DNA of 64,000 nucleotides from Sedimentitalea xiamensis (lineage in GTDB: Bacteria; Pseudomonadota; Alphaproteobacteria; Rhodobacterales; Rhodobacteraceae). Position numbers and translations under genes: made by a program. The stretch lies in assembly GCF_030164465.1 (NCBI RefSeq), contig NZ_JASNJE010000003.1:124001-188000 (forward strand), read 5' to 3'. The notes beneath the pieces were generated by a model. The model was not told the DNA's origin. It saw only the letters and a list, made by a program, of their open reading frames with translations, and searched no databases. Shown in pieces: positions 32,208 to 40,772 of the stretch. Every line of letters begins with the position of its first letter. The stretch's first letter is position 1.

Positions 32208-34131
32208 TCTCTGGTCCCTTCTCGGCGGGGTTTTCCGCGTCCGTTTCTTCCGCGTCCTGTTCGATGTCCGAAGGATCGGCGGCGACCGCATCCAGCGTCG
32301 ATTGCGATTCGGGCTGCATTGGTTCCGGGCGGATCAGCCGGAATTCGATGCGCCGGTTCTCTTCGCGGCCTTCTTCGGTGTCGTTGCTGGCGATCGGCGT
32401 GCTTTCCCCATATCCCACGGCCACGTAGGTCGATGTCAGCACGCGGCGGGAGCGCAATTCGTTCAGGACCGACTGCGCACGGGCCTGGCTGAGTTGCTCG
32501 TTCATGCTTTCGCGTCCCTGGCTGTCGGTATGGCCTTGGATCTCCAGTCGAATTTCGCCGCATTCCCGCAGGATATCGGCGATCTCATTCATCGTGTCCA
32601 GCGACTCCGCGGCGATCGTGGCCGACCCGGGTTCGAACTGGATCTTGTTGACGGCTTGGATTTGCACCAGTTCCGCTTCGCAGACTTCGGGGTCTGGTGG
32701 CAGGTCGGCAGGGGGCGGGGGCGGCCGATAGGTGATGTCCAGTTCGTAGGTTTCGGTCTCGCCAAGGCGTTCGGCCAGAAGCCCTGCGATCTCGGCATTG
32801 GCGGCCTCGTTCTGGCTGACACCGTTCAGGGTCACGTTGTCGGGGGCGACGATCAGGGCGCCGTTGCTGAGCATCGACAGCGCTTCGAGACCGGCCAGCA
32901 CGCGCACCGGCCAGTCGTTGGGCAGGTCCTCGACGACCCGCGTCGCCGTATAGACATTGGCAGAACCGAACCGGGCCTTGGCATAGCTGTCCGCCGCCAA
33001 GCGAAGGGTTTCGTCACCGACACGCCCGCGCAGTTGCACCAGGCCCTCCGGGCTGAGCGTCGCGACGAATTCCGGCGGCCCGCTCGCGGCCTTTTCTTCG
33101 GGTTCGGGCAGCACGGCGTGCAGGGCGAAGACGTCCGGCAATTCGGTCTCCAGTTCACCGACGATCCGATCGAACACCGCCGGATTCGTGCCCTCCGCCG
33201 CAGCCAGCGTCACGTCCGCGTCGGCGAAAGTCACCGATCCGCCGCCCAGTTCCGCCAGTCCGGCGATGGCCACTTCCGCCGCCTCGGCCCAATGCGGCGA
33301 AGGCACTCCCATGCCGATGGTGCAGGCGTCGTTGCCGGACAGACCCGCCCGGAAGGCGGCATTCAGGATCCGGCTTCGGGATTTTTCGGTCTCGGCGGAA
33401 CAGGCGTCAAAGCGCGCGCCGTTCTCGTCGATGAGGAAGCGCAGCGTGAATGGCGCGATTACCGGGCGCGGCGCCGCAATGTCGAGCGCCAGGCGCAGGC
33501 CCGGCGGTGCGGCGCGGGTGAGGCTCTTTTCCAGCGAGGTCTTGGCTTCGGCGCTGTCCGAAATCGCGGTGACACGAACCCGGCCGGGGTCCACTGACAG
33601 CTTGGACCGAGGCAGGCGCGACAGGGCGACAACAGAAAACCCCAGCGCATCTTCCCAACCGTCGGGCACCGGATAGTCGGCTACGTTGAGAAGATCGCTG
33701 ACCGGGTCGGCGCCGGCGATTTCAGTGAGCCGGTCCACCAGCGCGTCGCGGTCGGTGGCGGCCGGAATCAAGCCTATGATCGATATCCCGCTGTCGTTGC
33801 GCAATATCTCGACCGAGAAGCTGGGCGCATCCAGATCGGCCGTGGGAGTAATATCCATGGTGTCGATGATCCGCGCGGCGTCCACCACTCCGGCCACCTG
33901 GCTGATCGCGTTGAACCGCCGTGCCTCTGTCGGCGCGGTGCCGGACAGGATCACCTGCAAGCCGTTCGCCTGCACTTCGGCCCATTCGTATCCGGCTTCG
34001 TCCAGAACGTGGCGGACATCGGTCTCGGAAGTCCTCTCCACCGCCGTGACGGCGAAACCGGCCGCCAGCACGCAAAGCCCCGCGCCAAGCGCAAAGCTCA
34101 TCACGATGATGAAAAGCGAAGAAAGTCTCAT
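32194..34131 (-). CDS. OmpA-family envelope protein with BON-like repeats
   Basis: A 645-residue protein. One N-terminal membrane segment (SSLFIIVMSFALGAGLCVLAAG) follows the chosen start at 34131. The middle (about 40-480) is periplasmic with several BON/SPOR-like alpha-beta units (for example GLQVILSGTAPTEARRFNAI). A C-terminal OmpA domain (about 495-615) has the peptidoglycan-binding NKIQFEPGSATI, IEGHT-type IQGHTDSQGRESMN, and LSQARAQSV motifs. The final 30 residues are acidic and disordered. It probably tethers the inner membrane to peptidoglycan. Longer starts at 34191 would put the helix inside the protein. Confidence 0.87.
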   Translation of the reverse strand: MRLSSLFIIVMSFALGAGLCVLAAGFAVTAVERTSETDVRHVLDEAGYEWAEVQANGLQVILSGTAPTEARRFNAISQVAGVVDAARIIDTMDITPTADLDAPSFSVEILRNDSGISIIGLIPAATDRDALVDRLTEIAGADPVSDLLNVADYPVPDGWEDALGFSVVALSRLPRSKLSVDPGRVRVTAISDSAEAKTSLEKSLTRAAPPGLRLALDIAAPRPVIAPFTLRFLIDENGARFDACSAETEKSRSRILNAAFRAGLSGNDACTIGMGVPSPHWAEAAEVAIAGLAELGGGSVTFADADVTLAAAEGTNPAVFDRIVGELETELPDVFALHAVLPEPEEKAASGPPEFVATLSPEGLVQLRGRVGDETLRLAADSYAKARFGSANVYTATRVVEDLPNDWPVRVLAGLEALSMLSNGALIVAPDNVTLNGVSQNEAANAEIAGLLAERLGETETYELDITYRPPPPPADLPPDPEVCEAELVQIQAVNKIQFEPGSATIAAESLDTMNEIADILRECGEIRLEIQGHTDSQGRESMNEQLSQARAQSVLNELRSRRVLTSTYVAVGYGESTPIASNDTEEGREENRRIEFRLIRPEPMQPESQSTLDAVAADPSDIEQDAEETDAENPAEKGPENEQN

Positions 34132-34191
34132 CTCGGGTCGGGGCATCCTCTGGATTGCCGGTTTCATACCCGCCGCGGCGGAGGGGTTCAA

Positions 34192-35154
34192 TCAAACGAA
34201 GGCGGCGAGGCTGAAAAAGATGAGCGGAATAAGGCCGGTATCGCGGTTGGCGCGGAACAGTTGCAGCATCTTGGCGCCGTTGGTGTGGTCGAAACCGCGC
34301 AGCTGCCAGGCCATGTGCCAGCCCATGGCCCAGGGTCCCGCAAGGGCCAGGACGAGCGCCATGAAGGACGCTTTCGGCATCAAAGCCAGGATGACCGCCA
34401 CCGCCATCAGGGAAACGGTGCCTGCCAGGAAATATTTCAGCCAGCGCACCGTGTCCGCGCCGAACAGGCGCGCGGTCGATTTGACCCCGATCAGGGCATC
34501 GTCCTCGGTATCCTGATGCGCATAGATCGTGTCATAGAACAGCGTCCAGGAGATTCCGGCCAGATAAAGCACGACCGCGGGCCAGTGCAGCGCGCCGGCG
34601 TGCGCGGTCCAGGCGAGCATGGCCCCCCAGTTGAACGCGAGGCCCAGGAAAACCTGCGGCCACCAGGTGAACCTTTTCGCAAACGGATAGATCGCGACGA
34701 ACAGCAGCGACAGGATGCCGAGTAAGATGGCGGCCCGGTTGAACGTCAGCAGAATGGCGAAGGCGAGCAGGGACTGGACGCACATCCACACGAAAGCGCT
34801 GCGCACCCCGACCTGTCCGGACGGGATCGGGCGCGACCGGGTGCGCGCCACCTGGCCGTCGAAATCCCGGTCGGTGATGTCGTTCCAGGTGCAGCCCGCG
34901 CCGCGCATCAGGAAAGCCCCGACCGCGCAGCCAAGCGCGATCCAGGCGTCCTCCCAGCGCGGCGACTGATCGGCCAGCACTGCCAGCGCCAGACCCCACC
35001 AGCAGGGGAGCAGCAGAAGCCAGGTTCCGATCGGCCTGTCGGCGCGGGACAGGCGCAGATAGGGCCGCGCACCCGCGGGCGCATAGTGATCGACCCAGTT
35101 GCCGGAAGGAGCATCGGCGACCTGACCATCTGGTGTTGGCGCATTGCCTTGCAT
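34192..35154 (-). CDS. ubiA: 4-hydroxybenzoate octaprenyl/polyprenyltransferase
   Basis: A 320-residue inner-membrane prenyltransferase of ubiquinone synthesis. Both Asp-rich prenyl-diphosphate motifs are present: NDITDRDFDGQVARTRSRP (about 110-128) and DTIYAHQDTEDD (about 228-239), between seven to nine membrane helices. Start is ATG 35154, only 12 bp from the divergent rsmE start. Confidence 0.94.
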   Translation of the reverse strand: MQGNAPTPDGQVADAPSGNWVDHYAPAGARPYLRLSRADRPIGTWLLLLPCWWGLALAVLADQSPRWEDAWIALGCAVGAFLMRGAGCTWNDITDRDFDGQVARTRSRPIPSGQVGVRSAFVWMCVQSLLAFAILLTFNRAAILLGILSLLFVAIYPFAKRFTWWPQVFLGLAFNWGAMLAWTAHAGALHWPAVVLYLAGISWTLFYDTIYAHQDTEDDALIGVKSTARLFGADTVRWLKYFLAGTVSLMAVAVILALMPKASFMALVLALAGPWAMGWHMAWQLRGFDHTNGAKMLQLFRANRDTGLIPLIFFSLAAFV

Positions 35155-35166
35155 ATGTAGGCTTTC

Positions 35167-35898
35167 ATGAGTGCAAAGATCAGGCTGTATGTAGATCACC
35201 CTCTGGGGCAGGGGCAATCGGTTCCTTTGAGCCGCGACCAGGCGCATTACCTTTTCGGGGTGATGCGGCTGGCCGCCGGGGGCATGGTGTCGCTGTTCAA
35301 CGGGCGCGACGGGGAATGGCTGGCCGAGGTCGCCGAGGCGGGCAAGCGGGGCGGCGCGCTGGACTGCATCGAACGCAGCGCGCCCCTGCGCCTGCCGCCC
35401 GATCTCTGGCTCCTGTTCGCCCCGATCAAGAAGGCGCGCACCGATTTCATCGTGGAAAAGGCCGCGGAAATGGGCGCGGCGCGGATTGTTCCGGTGCAGA
35501 CCGACTACACCAACGCCGACCGTATCCGGCAGGACCGCCTGCAGGCCCATGCCATCGAAGCCGCCGAACAATGCGGCGGAACCTTTGTTCCGGTCGTGGC
35601 CGAGCTGATCCGGCTGGATCGGCTCCTGGACGGTTGGCCGGCCGGGCGGCACCTGATGTTCTGCGACGAAAGCCGCGCCGGACAGAACCTGGAACTGGAG
35701 GCGATGCCGGCGGGTCAGCCCTGGGCCATACTGATCGGTCCCGAGGGCGGTTTTTCGCCGTCCGAACGGGCGCGGCTCGAATCCCTGCCCTTCGCACACA
35801 CCGTCAGTCTCGGTCCCCGAATTCTGCGCGCGGACACGGCGGCGGTTGCGGCCCTGACGCTGTGGCAGCAAGCCCTGGGAGATTGGCGTGCCCGGTGA
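35167..35898 (+). CDS. rsmE: 16S rRNA (uracil1498-N3)-methyltransferase
   Basis: A 243-residue SPOUT-fold enzyme that methylates U1498 of 16S rRNA with S-adenosylmethionine. A PUA-like N-terminal part leads to the knotted C-terminal domain with ILIGPEGGFSPSE (about 186-198) and LGPRILRADTA (about 217-227), which bind the cofactor. Divergent from ubiA with a 12-bp gap, so its promoter must lie inside ubiA. Confidence 0.94.
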   Translation: MSAKIRLYVDHPLGQGQSVPLSRDQAHYLFGVMRLAAGGMVSLFNGRDGEWLAEVAEAGKRGGALDCIERSAPLRLPPDLWLLFAPIKKARTDFIVEKAAEMGAARIVPVQTDYTNADRIRQDRLQAHAIEAAEQCGGTFVPVVAELIRLDRLLDGWPAGRHLMFCDESRAGQNLELEAMPAGQPWAILIGPEGGFSPSERARLESLPFAHTVSLGPRILRADTAAVAALTLWQQALGDWRAR

Positions 35899-35967
35899 CG
35901 TTGCACCCCTTCGCCGCCGGGCCTGCCGGATCGTCGCAACCTTCGTCTCCGGCCGCGGGAGGGTGGC

Positions 35968-36495
35968 ATGAGTTTCATCAGACCCGAGGTCCGGGCGGGG
36001 TTCCGGCGCTGGCGCGAAGCGCTAGCAGGTCTTGCGATTGCCGCACTCGGCCTGTGGTGGATGATCGGGCCGGGCGGATTGCTGGGCTGGGTTGGCCTGG
36101 CGCTGTGCGTCCTGGGGACCGCCCTCTGTGTCATCGGGGCGCAGCGCGGCCGGTTCCGCGCCGGTGGCGGCGGACCGGGCGTCGTGCAGGTCGACGAACG
36201 CCAGATCCACTATTTCGGGCCGCTGAACGGTGGCGCCATCGCCGTGGAAGACCTCGAACGGCTGGCGCTGGACCCGACCGGCACGCCCGCCCATTGGGTT
36301 CTGGACCAGCCGGGGCAATTGCCGCTGTTCATCCCGGTCAACGCCGAAGGGGCGGATGCGCTGTTCGACGTTTTCGCGACCCTGCCGGGCATCCGCACCG
36401 AGCGGATGCTCGCGGAACTTCAGGGCCGGGCGGACCACCCCGTCGTGATCTGGGAACGCCGGCCGATGCGCCCCGCGCACCAAAGGCTGCATTGA
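35968..36495 (+). CDS. Hypothetical membrane protein
   Basis: A 175-residue protein with two adjacent membrane helices (about 18-35 and 38-58) and a C-terminal globular half (70-165) rich in beta strands: VVQVDERQIHYFGPLNGGAI and IAVEDLERLALDP, resembling a PH-like fold. GGAGGGTGGC precedes the ATG. It sits between rsmE and gshA. No specific function recognised. Confidence 0.72.
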   Translation: MSFIRPEVRAGFRRWREALAGLAIAALGLWWMIGPGGLLGWVGLALCVLGTALCVIGAQRGRFRAGGGGPGVVQVDERQIHYFGPLNGGAIAVEDLERLALDPTGTPAHWVLDQPGQLPLFIPVNAEGADALFDVFATLPGIRTERMLAELQGRADHPVVIWERRPMRPAHQRLH

Positions 36496-36556
36496 CACCC
36501 CGGTCAATTCACCGCACTTCTGGCCGCCACAGCGACAAACAGGATCGGAGCCCGCA

Positions 36557-37927
36557 ATGTCTATTCCCCAATCCGGTGGTGGACCGATCGAGCGACACGA
36601 GCAGATGGCCGAATATCTCGCGGACGGCTGCAAGCCGAAAGCTGACTGGCGCATCGGCACCGAGCACGAGAAGTTCGGCTATTGCAAGGACACGCTGAAA
36701 CCCATTCCCTACGACGGTCCGAGATCGGTGCGCGCCGTGCTGGAAGGATTGCGCGATGTCTGGGGCTGGTCTCCGGTCGAAGAGGGAGGAAACCTCATCG
36801 GGCTGGAAAAGGGCGGCGCCAACGTATCGCTGGAACCCGGCGGCCAGCTGGAACTGTCCGGTGCGCCTCTGGAAACGATCCATGAAACCTGCGACGAAGT
36901 GAACGAACACCTGCGCGAAGTCGAGGACGTGGCCGACAAGGTGGGCGTCGGGTTCATCGGTCTCGGTGCGGCGCCGGTGTGGAAACACGAGGACATGCCG
37001 CTGATGCCCAAGGGGCGTTACAAGCTGATGGACTCCTACATGCAGAAGGTGGGCACCATGGGCACGACCATGATGCGGCGCACCTGCACGGTCCAGGTCA
37101 ACCTCGATTTCGCCTCCGAAGCGGACATGGTGCAGAAACTGCGCGTCGCGGTGGCGCTGCAACCGGTGGCGACGGCGCTGTTCGCCAATTCACCCTTCCT
37201 TGACGGAAAGCCGAACGGCTACAAGAGCTGGCGGTCCCGCGTCTGGCGCGATCTGGATGCGGACCGGACGGGCATGGTGCCTTTTGTGTTCGAGGACGGG
37301 TTCGGTTTCGAACGCTGGGTGCAATACGCGCTCGATGTGCCGATGTATTTCGTCTACCGCGACGGGCAGTATATCGACGCGCTGGGCCAGTCGTTCCGCG
37401 ATTTCCTGAAAGGCGAACTGCCGGCGCTGCCCGGCGAGAAGCCGACGCTGAGCGACTGGGCCGATCATTTGACGACCCTGTTCCCCGAGGCGCGGATCAA
37501 GAAATTCATCGAGATGCGCGGGGCGGATGGTGGTCCCTGGCGGCGGCTTTGCGCCTTGCCCGCCTTCTGGGTCGGCCTGATGTATGATCAAACCGCGCTG
37601 GACGCGGCGTGGGACCTGGCGAAGAACTGGGATTCCGAAACCCGCGAGTCCTTGCGTGTGGCCGCCAGCAAGGATGCCTTGCAGGCCCGTGTGGGTGACA
37701 TCCGGATGCTCGACCTGGCGCGGGAAACGGTGGCGATAGCCGAAGCGGGTCTGAAGGCCCGCGCCCGACCCGGCGCGGGCGGCATGGTGCCCGACGAGAC
37801 TCATTTCCTCAACGCCCTGAAGGAAAGCGTCGAATCGGGGCAGGTCCCTGCGGATGAACTGCTCGGACGCTACAACGGCGACTGGAACGGCGATATTAAC
37901 CGGATCTACGCCGACTACAGCTATTGA
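36557..37927 (+). CDS. gshA: Glutamate--cysteine ligase, plant/alphaproteobacterial (GCS2) type
   Basis: A 456-residue cytoplasmic enzyme that makes gamma-glutamylcysteine, the first and limiting step of glutathione synthesis. Diagnostic segments are WRIGTEHEKFGY (33-44), the substrate-binding GANVSLEPGGQLELSGAPLE and MGTTMMRRTCTVQVNLDF. In the plant relatives activity is controlled by disulfides. Upstream, TTGACACCCCGGTCAA (36492-36507) offers a -35 TTGACA that is also half of a palindrome; no strong -10 follows. gshB is not in the window. Confidence 0.95.
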   Translation: MSIPQSGGGPIERHEQMAEYLADGCKPKADWRIGTEHEKFGYCKDTLKPIPYDGPRSVRAVLEGLRDVWGWSPVEEGGNLIGLEKGGANVSLEPGGQLELSGAPLETIHETCDEVNEHLREVEDVADKVGVGFIGLGAAPVWKHEDMPLMPKGRYKLMDSYMQKVGTMGTTMMRRTCTVQVNLDFASEADMVQKLRVAVALQPVATALFANSPFLDGKPNGYKSWRSRVWRDLDADRTGMVPFVFEDGFGFERWVQYALDVPMYFVYRDGQYIDALGQSFRDFLKGELPALPGEKPTLSDWADHLTTLFPEARIKKFIEMRGADGGPWRRLCALPAFWVGLMYDQTALDAAWDLAKNWDSETRESLRVAASKDALQARVGDIRMLDLARETVAIAEAGLKARARPGAGGMVPDETHFLNALKESVESGQVPADELLGRYNGDWNGDINRIYADYSY

Positions 37928-37932
37928 TGATT

Positions 37933-37961
37933 CGGCCCGGCGCGCGATCTCGCCGGGGCCG
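37933..37961. terminator. GC-rich hairpin between convergent gshA and plsY
   Basis: CGGCCCGGCG (37933-37942) pairs with 37951-37961 with one bulged base and an 8-nt loop. It lies in the 40-bp gap between two convergent genes and could serve both; there is no T-run. Confidence 0.4.
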
Positions 37962-37967
37962 GGTGCT

Positions 37968-38576
37968 TCACTTCCCCTGACCGATGCGGCTTTCGGTGCC
38001 GGCCCGGATGCGGGTGATGTTTTCGCGATGCCGCCAGAACACCAGAACGGTCAGGATCATGCCCAGGGCCAGGTCCTGGCCGAAGCCAAGAAAGACGGCC
38101 CAGATCGTGGACGCGGCCGCGGCCACAAGCGCGCCCATGGACGAGATGCGAAACACCGCGGCGGATGCAAGCCAGGTGGCGCAGCAGGCAAGTCCGACCG
38201 GCCAGGCCAGCGCCAGCCACACGCCGAGGAACGTCGCCACCCCCTTGCCGCCGCGAAAGCCCAGCCAGACCGGAAAGCAATGGCCGATCATCGCGGCCAG
38301 CGCGGCCAGTTGCACCGAATCCTCGGGCGCGAAAGCGCGGGCCAGCAGAACGGCGGCCGCGCCCTTTGCCCCGTCGAGCAGCAGGGTCATTGCGGCGGCC
38401 AGCTTGTTGCCGGTGCGCAGCACGTTGGTGGCGCCGATATTGCCCGAACCGATCTCGCGCAGGTTGCCGAGCCCCATGAGACGGGCAAGGATCATGCCGA
38501 AGGGGATCGAACCGAGCCCGTAGCCGACGAGGGTCCAGAGGATCAGCTGGGCGGTGGTGGATTCGAGTGCGGGCAT
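37968..38576 (-). CDS. plsY: Acyl-phosphate:glycerol-3-phosphate acyltransferase
   Basis: A 202-residue inner-membrane enzyme that makes lysophosphatidic acid in phospholipid synthesis. The three loops are visible: GLGSIPFGMILAR, the glycerol-phosphate loop REIGSGNIGATNVLR (about 36-50), and GFRGGKGVATFLG near 105-117. It shares one base with the end of the dihydroorotase-like gene, as part of the pyrB-containing operon. Confidence 0.95.
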   Translation of the reverse strand: MPALESTTAQLILWTLVGYGLGSIPFGMILARLMGLGNLREIGSGNIGATNVLRTGNKLAAAMTLLLDGAKGAAAVLLARAFAPEDSVQLAALAAMIGHCFPVWLGFRGGKGVATFLGVWLALAWPVGLACCATWLASAAVFRISSMGALVAAAASTIWAVFLGFGQDLALGMILTVLVFWRHRENITRIRAGTESRIGQGK

Positions 38577-39856
38577 CAGGCGCTCCGGTAGACGGCGGTT
38601 CCGGCGACATAGGTCGCGAGGACCCTACCCTGCATCCGCTGCCCGTCAAACGGGGTGTTGCGCGATTTGCTGCGCAGGGTGGCGCGGTCGAGCACGAAAG
38701 GTTTGTCCGGGTCGAACAGGATCAGGTCGGCGGGCGCGCCGGGGGCGAGACGGCCGCAGGGCAGGCCGAGCCGTCTGGCCGGGTTCAGCGACAGGGCGGC
38801 GAAGAGGGTCGGCAGGTCGAGATCACCGTTGTGAACAAGGCGCAGCGCCGCCGGCAGCAGGGTTTCCAGCGCCACGGCACCACTGGCGGCCTCTTCAAAC
38901 GGCAGGCGTTTGCTTTCCTCGTCCTGCGGCGTGTGCATCGAACAGATGATGTCGATCAGCCCGTCGCGCAGCGCCTCGATGACCGCCAGCCGGTCGTCCT
39001 CGGCGCGCAGCGGCGGCTTGACCTTGAAGAAAGTGCGGTAATCGGCGACGTCGAGTTCGTTCAACGTCAGGTGGTGGATGCTGACCCCGGCGGTGATGTC
39101 CAGCCCGTTGCGCTTGGCGCGCTGAAGCGCGGGCAGGGCGCGGGCGGTGGTGATCTGGTCTGCGTGATAGCGCGCGCCGGTCATTTCCAGCAGCGCGATG
39201 TCGCGGTCGAGCCCCATGCGCTCGGCCATCGGCGACACGGCGGGCAGCCCGCGCAGGCTCGCGAACTTGCCCGAGGTCACGCAGGCCCCGTCCGACAGGC
39301 CCGGATCCTGCGGATGGGCGATCACCAGCGCGTTTAGGGAACGGGCATAGGTGAGGGCGCGGGAGAAGACCTTGGTGTCGGTTACCACATGGTCGCAATC
39401 GGTGAAGGCGACCGCGCCCGCGTCCATCAGGAAACCGATCTCGGTCATTTCGCGCCCCTGCCGGCCCTTGGTCAGCGCGGCCATGGGCAGGACGTTGACG
39501 GGGGCGGCGGCATTGGCGCGGCGGGTGACGAATTCGAGCGTTTCCGGGCTGTCGATGGCCGGGGTGGTGTCGGGGCGGGTCACCATGGTGGTGACGCCGC
39601 CCGCCGCCGCCGCCAGCCCGGCGGAGCGGTAGCTTTCCTTGTGCCGCTCGCCCGGCTCGCAGACCTTGACGCCGATATCCACGATGCCCGGTGCGAGGCA
39701 CTTGCCGCGGCAATCGATGAGGTTGGCGCCCTCGGGCACCGCGACCTCGGCGCCCGCCGCGGTGATGCGCCCGTTTTCCACCAGCAGGCTGCCGGGATGG
39801 TCGCTGCGCGCCTCGGGGTCGATCAGGCGGGCGTTGGTGAAGAGCGTGGCGGTCAT
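38576..39856 (-). CDS. pyrC: Dihydroorotase homologue lacking metal ligands (PyrX/PyrC'-type)
   Basis: A 426-residue amidohydrolase-fold protein that aligns along its length with class I dihydroorotase. The metal-binding D-x-H-x-H after the first strand is DIGVK (60-64), so both His are lost, and the usual DHAPH motif reads MHTPQ. The protein is therefore unlikely to hydrolyse dihydroorotate itself. Non-catalytic dihydroorotases are known to be required structural partners of aspartate carbamoyltransferase, as in Pseudomonas PyrC', and pyrB is in the same operon. A true dihydroorotase should be elsewhere in the genome. Confidence 0.88.
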   Translation of the reverse strand: MTATLFTNARLIDPEARSDHPGSLLVENGRITAAGAEVAVPEGANLIDCRGKCLAPGIVDIGVKVCEPGERHKESYRSAGLAAAAGGVTTMVTRPDTTPAIDSPETLEFVTRRANAAAPVNVLPMAALTKGRQGREMTEIGFLMDAGAVAFTDCDHVVTDTKVFSRALTYARSLNALVIAHPQDPGLSDGACVTSGKFASLRGLPAVSPMAERMGLDRDIALLEMTGARYHADQITTARALPALQRAKRNGLDITAGVSIHHLTLNELDVADYRTFFKVKPPLRAEDDRLAVIEALRDGLIDIICSMHTPQDEESKRLPFEEAASGAVALETLLPAALRLVHNGDLDLPTLFAALSLNPARRLGLPCGRLAPGAPADLILFDPDKPFVLDRATLRSKSRNTPFDGQRMQGRVLATYVAGTAVYRSA

Positions 39857-40242
39857 CGGCGGTGCCTTTCGATGGTCGCGATTGTGGCGGCCGGATCGGC
39901 CTGGTACTTGATCAGGTGCTTGTCGCCGCCCTTGGTGATGATCTGCACGAAGCGGCCCATGCTGCGCAGGGTTTCGATCTGGTCGAACGGGACGCGGCGG
40001 CCGCCGGGGCCGGTGAGCGTGTCGCCGTCGAGTTCCCAGGTCTCGGCCAGCGCCTCGGAGGCGAGGAACCAGCCGCGGAAGGCGACGGCGGCAAGGCCGG
40101 CGACCGCGCCGGTCCAGACATGCGGGCTGCCGATCAGCCAGAGGATCAGCATGGCGAGCGCCATGGCAACGGCGGCGAGGGTGACGTGGCTTTGCACATA
40201 GGCCTGCCGGTCGGCAGTGAAGCGGGTCGTGTCCTGCATCAT
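39853..40242 (-). CDS. Hypothetical membrane protein in pyrB-pyrC interval
   Basis: A 129-residue protein with two helices (about 22-39 and 43-60) followed by a small domain ETWELDGDTLTGPGGRRVP...IETLRSMGRFVQIITKGG that looks PH-like. It overlaps both neighbours by 4 bp. No specific family function recognised; its fixed place in the pyrimidine operon may only be conserved synteny. Confidence 0.72.
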   Translation of the reverse strand: MMQDTTRFTADRQAYVQSHVTLAAVAMALAMLILWLIGSPHVWTGAVAGLAAVAFRGWFLASEALAETWELDGDTLTGPGGRRVPFDQIETLRSMGRFVQIITKGGDKHLIKYQADPAATIATIERHRR

Positions 40243-40772
40243 CGGAGCACCAGATACAGGCCGGCCGCGATCAGCACCATGAAAATGGCGAAGATGCCAC
40301 CGCCGATGCGCCGCGCATGGCTGCGGCGATCACGCGGTGACTGCGGCGAACCGGCGCGTTTCCGGGCGCTGTCCGTCGGGATCGGAGTTGCCGACCAGTC
40401 CACCGGGCGTTCGCTGTAGGTGGCGATCAGTTCCAGTTCGGCCGCGGGATGCAACGTGACCTCCCGCCCGCCAAAGGCGCGGCTGAACACCAGAACTACA
40501 TAGCCGGTCAGGGCCTGCAGGTGGGTCCGGTCCTGGGCGACCTGCTCCTGCGGGATGCCACAGCCTTCGGTGAGGTATCCGGTGATTCCAAGCCCGTCGA
40601 GATCCTTGACCAGGAAGATTTCGACATAGGCCGGATCGACCTGCAACACACCGAGAAGCCCGTCGATCCCACCTGAGTCGCGCAACGCCCGCGCCTGTTC
40701 GGCGGGCATGTCCAACGCGAACAGGCGCAGTTTTCCCGTCTCGTTGGCGGGCACCGTGACAGGTCCGGTCAT
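40239..40772 (-). CDS. Hypothetical tail-anchored protein in pyrB-pyrC interval
   Basis: A 177-residue protein. Residues 1-125 are a soluble alpha-beta domain ([20 protein letters not shown] at about 14-33; [19 protein letters not shown]); a basic linker [14 protein letters not shown] leads to one C-terminal membrane helix ([18 protein letters not shown]), so it is tail-anchored with the domain in the cytoplasm. It overlaps the pyrB stop and the next gene by 4 bp each. Function not recognised. Confidence 0.72.
   Translation of the reverse strand: MTGPVTVPANETGKLRLFALDMPAEQARALRDSGGIDGLLGVLQVDPAYVEIFLVKDLDGLGITGYLTEGCGIPQEQVAQDRTHLQALTGYVVLVFSRAFGGREVTLHPAAELELIATYSERPVDWSATPIPTDSARKRAGSPQSPRDRRSHARRIGGGIFAIFMVLIAAGLYLVLR

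Noticed and set aside
36492-36507. TTGAC-N6-GTCAA upstream of gshA as an FNR/Dnr site
   Set aside because: FNR/CRP sites need a 4-bp spacer; here it is 6 bp. It may just be a -35 element with a chance repeat.
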